In this document: piece after piece, positions 56,111-64,000 of the stretch
Layout of the letters: every line of letters starts with the position of its first letter
Numbering within the stretch: position 1 is the stretch's first letter
Assembly (NCBI GenBank): GCA_029204225.1
Contig: CM055100.1
Location: forward strand, 47,672,395-47,736,394
Length of the DNA: 64,000 nt
Direction: 5' to 3'
From: Diphasiastrum complanatum
Taxonomy: Eukaryota; Streptophyta; Lycopodiopsida; Lycopodiales; Lycopodiaceae
The notes under the pieces: generated by a model
What the model was told of the DNA's origin: nothing
Databases searched by the model: none
What the model saw: only the letters and a program-made list of their open reading frames with translations
Made by a program: the position numbers and the translations under genes

Positions 56111-59100
56111 GGGGGGGAGCAGGAGCAAGAGAGGGAGAGGGCTCTTTATTGATCATTTCCCATCCATAAATGCTGGTTTTGCTCTTAACTTGGGTTATGG
56201 AGAAATTAAATGGACCAGAAGGAGCCTTAAATGGGGCCATAGGGACCCATAATTTGTTCAACGACATTTGGATGGAGTAAGAGCTCAAAATTAGAGTGTC
56301 CCACTTGAAAGAAATTGAGTTGAAACCCTAAAAAAGCGGTTCCCCCCAAAGATTTCAAGAGTGGGAGGTAAATCAGGGTTTACTAAAGTAAAAAAGGCGG
56401 TGTGAGTGTCATCTGCAAGGAGTTGAATGTCTAGATCATATTCTAGCGTAGAATAAAAGTGAGCGTTAGCTTTGTCATTTTGAGAACCATCAATATATAT
56501 AAAAGGTTAAATCAATCAATATAGCTCGCTCTCTTGCTCTATCTTAATCTTTATAGGAATGAAGTGTGCCATCTAGGGGAGGTGATAAAATAGCACCCAC
56601 AAGGCATCACATTTCCTCTTGTCATTAGGAGACGAGTAATAAAATCCATGGAAATACTCTCCCACTCATTTGTTAAGCTTGCATCCCTGGTCACAAATAC
56701 TACCCTCTTTGTAAGATCCAACAAAGTTGTTGCACCATATGAATATCCCTTGATGAACCTACAGCACAGTTGGCCCACTAACTTCACTTCTCGAGTAGCT
56801 CAAGGGCTAGGCCAATTGACGATCACTTCCACCTTCCGTGGTTCCATTAACACTTGATTCTCAAAGAATAATCGCTTGCAGTGTTTCACCTAAGGAAATC
56901 ACACTTGGATTCTTTAGCATATAGTTTGTGATCCCATAAGACCCGCAGCATTGTGTGCAGATGCGACATGTGCTTGCCTGCTTGCCCACCATACCACCGC
57001 CCCTCATCATAGCTTAATCTATCTAACTACTATGATACCAGATATTGCTTATGTTGTTAGTATGATTAGTCAGTTTATGGCTAAACCTAAGCAGGTTCAT
57101 TGGAGCGAGTACTCAGATATATCCAGGGCACTTTGAGGTTTGGTATTCTCTATGGTAGACAGGATGATTTGCAGGTACAGGGATATGTGGATGTTGATTG
57201 GGCTGGAGATGCGGAAGACCGAAGATCTACTACAGGTTATGTTTTAGTCTTGGTTTTGGTGCTATTTCTTGGAGTCCAAAGAAGCAACATACTAGTGCAT
57301 TATCATCTATAGAGGCAGAGTACCGGGCTACTACGAGTGCGGCAAGTGAAGCAATGTGGTTACGAAGGATTCTACAGGATCTACATATGGTACATGAACA
57401 CCTTCAGTACTTCCGTGCGATAATTAGAGTTCTATCAAATTGGTGAAGGATCCAGTTTTTGACAGCAGGACAAAGCACATCGAAGTACAACAACACTTCA
57501 TCAAAGAGAAGATTCAGAGTGGTGAAGTGGAGCTTATCTATTGTCCTACGGAAGAGCAAGTGCAGATTCCTTTACCAAAGGACTTGTCAAAGAAAAGTTT
57601 CAGAAGTTTAAATTCTTGGTTTGAGTGAGTGCTAATACAATTAGTTAACTCCATCTAGAATTTGTGGGTAAAATTCTGACATTTTATTGCATGAGATGAA
57701 TGCATCAATTGAAGAGCTTAAAACACTGATTAGTCCTACAGCTTGGGCACCTAATCTGGATTTTGCTGTTGCAAGATCCATCATCTCAAGGACAATGTTT
57801 TAAATCCTAAGCAAGGTAGCCATACAAAAAGAGTCTAAATCAGATCATTATTGTGCAAGTGGCGACAAACCCTAGGTACATAGTGAGAAATTGGAGAGAA
57901 GACTAGGTGTGACCATACCAGCCATTGAAAGGTATTAAGCAGCCATATCAGCTACTATAGTCTTATGGTAAAAGCCTTTCTTGTTTGCAAGATATGTCAA
58001 ACCTTAGGTAGTCGATAAAGTTCCATGGCCAAAGGCTTTTTGAAAGAATTTTTTAGAAAACATTTGGAGCAAAAGTGGCAACTCTAAAGATATTGTTACA
58101 ATCTAATGATATTGGTTTTTGTTGTAAGAGACTCATACAACAGCTCCTTTACAAGGTCTATTGTTGCCGGATCTGCTATACCTGTGGGCACATAAACAAG
58201 AACTTAGCAAAAGTCAATCACCTTAAGCACATATTCAGTCATCTTGATTTTTGTTGAGCATCGAGCCTGCCTTTTAAAAAGAATCTAACATACAACCAAA
58301 AACAAGCTGAAATGCACAAACCCATGCCAATCATCTTAACTTACAATGACTACTTCGAAAGAATCGCATAATAGAGTTACTGGGTGCAGGTGATTGCTAG
58401 CAATAGTAGGGACCAATTCTATTGTTTTAGAATCACAATCACCTCATCATAGTCAAATAGGCGGCGATGTATAAAGCTGCTACCCACCAACAGTAGGACT
58501 TTGTAACTGGATATGACAAATCTGATGCCACATGCCAATAGGAGATCTGTGTTAGGACAAACCAATGAAACTCTGTTGCATAGAAAGGAGTCTTGAGTCA
58601 GCCCAATGGGGCAAGAGTAAAAATGAATACAATAGCCACATGTACCCGAAGCCAACCTAAGGGACTACAATGAAGACAATAACAGATATACTAGAGTAGC
58701 CACATGTACCCCAAGCCAACCTAAGGGACCACAATCACGAGAGAATCTGAAGGCACTACCATGCAAGAGTGCCAGAGGAAAATGCTTAGATAGACATAGA
58801 GGTCCCAAGTATATGAATGAACTACTGCTATTGTGTCTGGACCAATTGCATCCCAAGCCAACCACGTCAGCTAGAAATGCCATATAGTAGTGAAATAGCT
58901 TACAAATAGCCTGGGATCTGAAGGTGTACGGAGATCCCATGCGATTTGTAATGACCATAAATGTTCCAATTAACAACGTAAGTAGTGCAAATGCAAAGTG
59001 CATCTCAAACTAGGAACGTGACATAGCATAGGCAATAATGAATTTGGAAGTGGAAAGAGATCTGAAACTCTTCAAAGGGGCCATGTGTGCCTCTGCCAAT

Positions 59101-62100
59101 GCATAAGATGGAAGTACACAAGTAGTCACTTCAAAAGTCGCCTCAATTGGGCTACATGAGGAGTCATAGTATCTGAAATCATGTGTAGCAGGATTGCAAT
59201 TGACTGGAACTGTCACATTAAGTGAGAAAGCATGTGAAAATAACTGTATTGTACAGAGCACCATGCCAGTGTAGACTAGGAGTACCAAATATTACCAGCA
59301 AGAAAGGACTCTGAATTTACACAGAATCTAGGCCTATCACCCATGCATACCATACACATAGAAAACAGGCTAAAACATATGGGCCTGATAGGAGTCCTGA
59401 TAGTAGTAGCAAAAGATCACTCTGAAGATACAGATAGAGTTTGAGTTAAGCATGTGGACCATGCATACCATACACTAGCACGAATAACTGGCTGCAAATA
59501 TACCTCCAGTTTGTCACTACTGCAAAGCGAAGTGTGAAGTGGATACCTATATCCTGAAAATGGCTCCATATGCAAGTGGAAAGTCTCAAGCTACTAAAGA
59601 GGCGATTTGGTTGAGAAATCTATGACATTGGTCTCAAACAAACTGCTCCAACAGTCATTCGGTGCGACAATCAGAGTGTTATAGCATTATCGATCAATCC
59701 TAGATTTCACTGTAAGAGCAAGCACATCGAGATTAAGTACCACTATATCAATCCCTTATCTCATGACTAATCTAGATCCATTCATTTGTTGTATGTAAAT
59801 ATTTGTATAGTGACATACTCTGTAGAAATACACTGGTTTTTGAACAGTTTGCAGAAATACTAAGGATTTGATGACAGTCTTCCGTCGACATTGCCGAACT
59901 ATCGAATTGTGTATCGTCGTCTATTCGGCGGTCATTATCGACTTTTCGGCCGTCATCATCGAACTATCGAGCAATCACCAACGACTCAATTATTCGGCTA
60001 CTCGATGTTGTCACGACCAAATACCCTGATATTTATTCAATCCCAACACCAGGTGCCGGTCAAGCACAAGAAACCGAATTCTCACGTTCCACGCCGCCGT
60101 AGGATCCAATCCAGATCCACCCTCCGTGCCCTGGCTTGTGACCTGAAACCAGCAGGATCTGACCTCCAACCCTAACAGTGTCCCATACCACCGCTGGAGC
60201 TCTTCTACCCCTATCCAGCTCTCATCCTGGCTATGCACATGCGCACCTAGGTAGATGGAAAAGATCTCCTCCCCTTCTATACCTCAAAGGTAGAAGTCTC
60301 CATGCTAAATATTCTCGATTATGACAAGTGGCCTACATGCAGTCCACGAGTCATTGGTCAAGTCAACAGGCCCAGTCCAATGTCCGGTTTCAAGTTAGGT
60401 GTGGGACTCAAGAGTTTGGGTCCCTAACACATGGTGACGCAATAAGAGCCTTTGCAGGCCATCAATCAATCTACACTGTTGAATTTTTTTTTATCAGCCT
60501 GATTGAGCCCATCACATCTATCTGCAGACTGCAATGAGTATATGCTAAGCGGTGCTGATGAGCAGATGAACAGCTGTGAAGAACATCATCTACTGTCTGT
60601 TCATCTGTGAATGCCTCTTGAACAAGTCAGAGTGAATAGAAATCTAAAAAAATAACTTTGAGGGTGGTTGCAGATTCAACATGGAGAAGGTGGGGTTTAA
60701 TGGGACTTGCAACTTCAAGACTGTTGGGGATCTTTCTTAGGCTAATGACCGTTGCTTTGCAAGAAGGTTAGATCACTGCAAAAGTCAGTATCTGTCATCT
60801 TTGCAATATCAAAAACTAAAAAATCATGTACACTCTGAAGTGCTTAAGATTAAAGTCAGTTAAATTATTTTGGACATAGTTGGTAATCAAATCTTATGCC
60901 ATTAGCAAACTTGTTGACTACGCTTGAAACATGGTTTTGAGATTTATTCACAGAGAGATGTCTACAAGGATCAGATGGCTGCCAAATATCTAGAAGCAAA
61001 ATTTTAGTGGCAGATGCAACTGAGATTTCCTGTAGTTGTCTGATTGCATGGTTCATCAAGATCTTTGTGCCGCTATGATTGATCCGCAGTGTCTTACATC
61101 CAAGGATGATACTTTTACATATACTGATATTCCAGATGAGGTAGAGGGTCAGGATGTGTTATTTGTTAAAAAATTTAACATGCAGACGAGAAGAAGAAAC
61201 AACATCATGACATAGAGATTGACACAAGAGAGATTGCGTAGCAAGAAACCTCTATTGATTGTATATCACAAATAGGGATGCACATTTGCAGCGAATCGTG
61301 ATTAGCGGGCAATAGCGATTTGCAAATCACAAGTTCTACTAACGGGAAGGATCGGTTATCTACACATAGTTACCTAGAGATGCTAGTAATCAATCTCCAA
61401 TAGTGAATGCACTACATACTTCTAACAATCCCAGTTAGCAAGAAATTACTGACCTTGCACTTACAGAATCATATTAACACTGGTTATCAATTTGCTCTTA
61501 CTGACATTAGTCAGTCTCTTCCTCATGGTCTTACACACTAGCTTACACACTCATTTACACACCAATTTTGTGACATGGCATTGTTGAACTTCCACTATGT
61601 CAACATACTCCCACTGTTTAGAGCAAATTTGGTTCATCTGTGATCTTACCAATGATGCCTTCAGGCATACAAATTTGAAGTTTAAAATGTCAGATCTTTC
61701 TTGTAACTTTGCACGGAATATAAAGCCTTTTGTCTGTGCAATCTATGTTATTGCTCAAAATAGGTATCTCTATGACAAGTACAAGCTTGCACTTTAGTGA
61801 GTTTTTGGTGCGTTTTAAAATTGTAATGTGCCGTCCCCATTGTCAATCAAACATACTTTTTTCTATTCTGGTCAGTTGTAGAGACTATTATTCTTACCAA
61901 TCCCAAGGAGCTAGGTTTGAATGCACAATCATTACATCTATGACCATTCCACAGCATTATGTTAAGTTTGAGGTTTTGTAACTTGCAGCTCAAAAACCAA
62001 GTTTGATAGTGGTACTGGTTGGCCATCCTACTACGAATCTGTAGGCAAAAATGTGAAGACAGAGACAGATTGGTCGATACCTTTTATGCCTCGTACTGAG

Positions 62101-62427
62101 GTTATGTGTGCACGATGTGATGCACATCTTGGCCATGTATTCAATGATGGTCCTCCTCCAACTGGAAAACGATATTGCATCAATAGGTATGACATGCTTG
62201 TTTGCACCCTACAGAAACTGTGCTTACACATGAGAACAGGAATTCAAGAGACTTGCTGAGTGACAATACTTAATATATTTATGTTCTTCTCAAAGTTTTC
62301 CATATTGATCGCCCTTGTCCTTGATGTCCATTTTGAAAATTTCTGAGGTTTTTTTGAATCTAGCAATTGACTGATGACCTTCTTTTTTTGCAGTGCATCA
62401 ATCAATTTGAAGGCAACTGAACCATAA
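48924..62427 (+). CDS. Methionine-R-sulfoxide reductase B (MsrB), C-terminal four exons of a spliced gene
   Basis: MsrB reduces the R epimer of methionine sulfoxide in proteins back to methionine. Exons 48,924-49,029, 49,658-49,723, 61,989-62,186 and 62,394-62,427 join in frame at GT/AG borders and give about 134 residues ending in a TAA. Visible features: [20 protein letters not shown], the zinc ligands CICC and CARC (two CxxC pairs), [10 protein letters not shown], the active-site block [18 protein letters not shown] with the catalytic Cys in RYCIN. Where two-Cys enzymes carry GCGWP, this one has Thr, suggesting a one-Cys type (inference). The N-terminal part, probably with a targeting peptide, was not found upstream within the window. 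The third visible intron is short (207 bp); the second is 12.3 kb and full of transposons. Confidence 0.9.
49658..49723 (+). CDS. MsrB exon (second visible)
   Basis: Between GATGCAG and GTAAGA. Encodes [20 protein letters not shown] plus F and a split Asp codon. Contains the first zinc-binding CxxC. Confidence 0.9.
50160..50520. repeat. Diverged direct repeat, left of LINE 2
   Basis: Part of this segment (about 50,325-50,440) resembles 56,310-56,420, e.g. AAACCCTAGAAAGGGCTTTC against AAACCCTAAAAAAGCGGTTCC, followed by CAAAGATT and a later GTGTGAGTG/ATGTGAGTG. It may mark an older element into which LINE 2 inserted. Confidence 0.4.
50551..50594 (-). repeat. (GA)22 microsatellite at the 3' end of LINE 2
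   Basis: 44 bp of perfect GA on plus, (TC)n on the LINE strand. It lies about 400 bp beyond the ORF2 stop. Confidence 0.9.
50996..54290 (-). pseudogene. LINE 2 ORF2: endonuclease and reverse transcriptase, broken
   Basis: APE-type endonuclease 54,290-53,560 ([27 protein letters not shown]), which nicks target DNA; reverse transcriptase about 52,850-51,850 ([24 protein letters not shown], then [11 protein letters not shown] at about 52,235, where the catalytic YADD-type motif reads YAND); C-terminal Cys/His domain near 51,170-51,260 ([19 protein letters not shown]). Frameshifts lie near 53,370, 53,020, 52,310 and 51,840. The N for D change in the active site would by itself abolish polymerase activity. 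Confidence 0.85.
54353..55347 (-). pseudogene. LINE 2 ORF1: coiled coil and RRM-like RNA-binding protein, broken
   Basis: Start ATG at 55,347 ([15 protein letters not shown]), serine/alanine-rich N-terminus, a coiled-coil segment at 54,960-54,800 ([17 protein letters not shown]), then an RRM-like domain at 54,700-54,400 ([37 protein letters not shown]) and a basic end ([15 protein letters not shown]). This is the architecture of L1-type ORF1 proteins that coat LINE RNA. Three frames are needed to read it, so at least two frameshifts are present. Confidence 0.8.
55400..56060 (-). repeat. Degenerate minisatellite in the LINE 2 5' region
   Basis: Dozens of imperfect copies of an approximately 17-20 bp unit, CCGCTCCAGGACAGAGAT and variants (GTCCGCTCAGAGATCC...), change gradually along the stretch. 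LINE 5' UTRs often carry tandem promoter units; that role here is inference. Confidence 0.75.
56069..56106 (+). repeat. (AG)n microsatellite followed by a G run
   Basis: 38 bp of AG followed by CGCGGGGGGGG. It marks the probable 5' border of LINE 2. Confidence 0.85.
56310..56420. repeat. Diverged direct repeat, right of LINE 2
   Basis: Partner of 50,325-50,440; see that entry. Similarity is judged by eye and weak in places. Confidence 0.4.
56551..56880 (-). pseudogene. Gypsy integrase fragment
   Basis: On minus it reads [22 protein letters not shown] and TRLLMTRGN, the start of a gypsy integrase core (ESISMDF motif), with no zinc finger left intact. It is too short to assign a family, but the motif is closest to gypsy C/D. 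Confidence 0.65.
57010..57681 (+). pseudogene. Copia B-family fragment: reverse transcriptase end, RNase H and LTR end
   Basis: [59 protein letters not shown] and [11 protein letters not shown] are the copia B RNase H. A deletion then joins FRSLNSW directly to the last 70 bp of the B-family LTR (57,609-57,681, ending TTCTGACA). Frameshifts near 57,240 and 57,440 are present. Confidence 0.88.
57682..59589. other. Intron sequence without recognised features
   Basis: 1.9 kb. Open frames on minus (58,419-59,288) have no motif I know. A direct repeat of about 40 bp (GCCACATGTACCCCAAGCC, then AACCTAAGGGACCACAAT) occurs at about 58,636 and 58,691. Confidence 0.5.
59590..59760 (+). pseudogene. Copia RNase H remnant of another family
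   Basis: Reads KEAIWLRNL, then after a frameshift [20 protein letters not shown] and [17 protein letters not shown] and KHIEI are copia RNase H hallmarks. Little else of the element is visible. Confidence 0.75.
60009..60429 (-). repeat. Solo LTR of the gypsy C family
   Basis: On minus it begins TGTTAGGGACCCAAACTC and contains GACTGGGCCTGTTGACTTGA and GGGCACGGAGGGTGGAT, all present in the gypsy C LTRs; it ends GTCGTGACA. There is no internal sequence on either side. The five flanking bases (GATGT and CATGG) do not match, so either the borders have decayed or its partner was lost by a non-simple event. Confidence 0.8.
60430..61988. other. Intron sequence up to the third visible MsrB exon
   Basis: No recognised gene or repeat. 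It ends in TTGTAACTTGCAG, the acceptor of the next exon. Confidence 0.5.
61989..62186 (+). CDS. MsrB exon (third visible)
   Basis: Encodes [18 protein letters not shown] through [16 protein letters not shown] to GKRYCIN and a split Ser codon, ending before GTATGA. It carries the second zinc CxxC and the catalytic Cys. Confidence 0.92.
62394..62427 (+). CDS. MsrB last exon
   Basis: After a T-rich acceptor (TTTTTTTGCAG). The first base completes AGT, then [10 protein letters not shown] and TAA at 62,425-62,427. Following RYCIN with S-A-S is the normal end of MsrB proteins. Confidence 0.88.
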
Positions 62428-64000
62428 GATGTGCTGTTAATTCTAGCTTTGGTGGCTGAAGCTAGGTCTTTTGCTCTCTCTCTTTCTGACAAGGTCGACT
62501 AATTATCCATTTTTATTAACACCCAAAAATGTAAATCTCAGACCTTTCTTGTGGCAAGCTCTTCTCTGGGATCTCTTTAAGATCATATTTTTTAAATCAA
62601 GCTATTCGGGTGGCAAATATTTCTGCTGGTCGACAATTGCAGGAATTATTTTATTTTGCTATCCTTAAGTGGGATTTGTATTTTTCCCTTGTTTGCAAAC
62701 CCACATGAACATGCAGTGCAAGTATGTCTTATACAATTTCTTAAGATTTCAAGGTCCACACAAGTAGTCCCAAGAAGTGAGGCCAATTTCTGAAGGCTGA
62801 ATTCAATTGAGAAGACTGAAAATTCTATGCCACTAGAGATCTTGTTCGTCATTGAGCCATTGGTGAAGTAAATGACGCTGCAAGTCAGGGGCTGACTTTA
62901 GCTTACAAGGTATACGAAGTTCTTGCATATCAATACCCATTACATGAGAGTTAAATTAGTGATCATGTTTCATTGTTTAAGTACATGAGATAATTTGTTT
63001 CACATTCTTACCTGGTTACCATGGTTGTAAATATGAAACATAGGCATATTTATTCATAAGCAGTAAAATTTTCTGCCACAAAAGTGTCAGGAAGCATTGG
63101 ATGCAGTTGCTTTGTAAGTGTATATCTAGCCAGATGGCAGCATATCCTATTACATATTGACTAATTGCATTGCTGCTTATGTTTTTTTTACGAGCAGTAC
63201 TTAATTGTGTTTGTTGTTTCCATTATTGGAGACATCCCAATATCTACAAAACTGCAGGAGGTTTTGTAGTGTCATGCTTATTCATCCTCAGCAAGATCTG
63301 TTGTAATCAATGCCTTGCAAGCACTCTAGATTTGACCTTATTATCAACATGTACGAGGATCTTAGGCATTCATTGATGCAACCTCTTTGTGCCATTTTTC
63401 AATTGGCTGTTTGGAATCATCAATTGCATTGTCCCTTTTAAACATTCTTCGATATTGTGATCAACTCATAACCACTATGCAATATTAGCACATGCGTTCA
63501 TTTATAATAATATAAGCGTTATCATATACGGATATGCTTCTGCAAAAATGGTAGTCTTATGTATCCAATTCGACCCTACGACCAGAATCAATGATTCTGC
63601 TTATTGAAAGTAGATTTCTGGTAAGATTGGGAATGTGAACGCTTTTCAGAATTGTTGAGCTAGTTGATGTCATCAATGGCTCTTAGCCAATGCCATAACT
63701 AGAAACATGCCAAAATTCTCTCCCCTACAAGTGGGTTGGTATAAAAACACCCTCTTTTCATAGAATTAGTATCATGATATAGCAATTTGTGGACTCACAG
63801 TACATATGCCTGTTTGTGATCTAGGAGCAAGCATCTATCTAAATGTTTTCCACCTATGAAAGCTCATCAACTTTTGTAATGAGCATCCATTGTCACTGCA
63901 GAAAGTCCGTTGTTAACTTTGAAGTTCCCCAAACTAACATGCAATTGTGGTTCTTTTATCAAAATTTAAAGAAAATTTTACATTGGCTTCAACATATTCG
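62428..64000. other. 3' flank of MsrB, no gene recognised
   Basis: AT-rich sequence with only short unrecognised frames. The MsrB 3' UTR should lie in the first few hundred bases, but no clear polyadenylation site could be chosen. Confidence 0.5.

Noticed and set aside
58419-59288. Minus-strand frames with hydrophobic stretches that could suggest a membrane protein
   Set aside because: They are short, in different frames, and lie inside the MsrB intron with no similarity I know.

Overview
The window is nuclear DNA of a land plant with a large, repeat-rich genome. The evidence is plant-type Ty1/copia and Ty3/gypsy chromovirus retrotransposons primed by initiator tRNA-Met, a plant methionine-R-sulfoxide reductase B gene, and a captured piece of an ADAGIO/ZEITLUPE-type F-box/kelch gene. 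One intron of about 12.3 kb stuffed with transposons would suit a gymnosperm or another giant-genome lineage, but the species cannot be fixed from sequence alone. Retrotransposon families are given local names here: copia A, B, B', E, F; gypsy C1, C2, D, G; LINE 1, 2.

Region 1-47,762 is essentially one nested stack of LTR retrotransposons. The outermost visible element is gypsy C2 (3' part 43,932-47,762). It is interrupted by copia B (+), whose pieces are a 5' LTR at 2,757-3,070, leader and gag at 3,071-3,372 and 18,641-19,469, pol at 36,591-36,948 and 41,646-43,456, and a 3' LTR ending at 43,931. Copia B has in turn received gypsy C1 (3,373-18,635, TSD CAGAT), which itself holds a non-autonomous copia E (4,635-9,039) and a copia F (13,136-18,038). 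It also received a block starting with a gypsy D fragment (19,470-20,695), into which copia A was inserted (22,149 to about 36,590, TSD ACTCA). Copia A was later split by a young gypsy G (22,890-29,221, TSD GTGGC). Finally copia B' (36,949-41,641) sits in copia B in the opposite orientation. A deleted relative of copia A occupies 1-2,756.

Two points stand out in this stack. Copia A carries, between its primer-binding site and gag, an uninterrupted last-exon segment plus apparent 3' UTR of an ADO/ZTL kelch gene. The outer 2.1 kb next to it (34,481-36,590) has been inverted with one breakpoint inside the LTR; the inversion is shown by a split LTR in opposite orientations and by a TSD that matches only after reversal. 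A second, smaller inversion disrupts the 3' end of copia B.

Region 48,924-62,427 holds the only host gene with recognisable exon structure: four exons (48,924-49,029; 49,658-49,723; 61,989-62,186; 62,394-62,427) that splice in frame into the C-terminal catalytic domain of MsrB, which repairs methionine-R-sulfoxide in proteins. Its upstream exon(s) were not found. The large intron holds a nearly full-length but decayed LINE on the minus strand (50,551 to about 56,100), copia and gypsy fragments (56,551-57,681 and 59,590-59,760) and a solo gypsy C-type LTR (60,009-60,429). No gene was recognised in 62,428-64,000.
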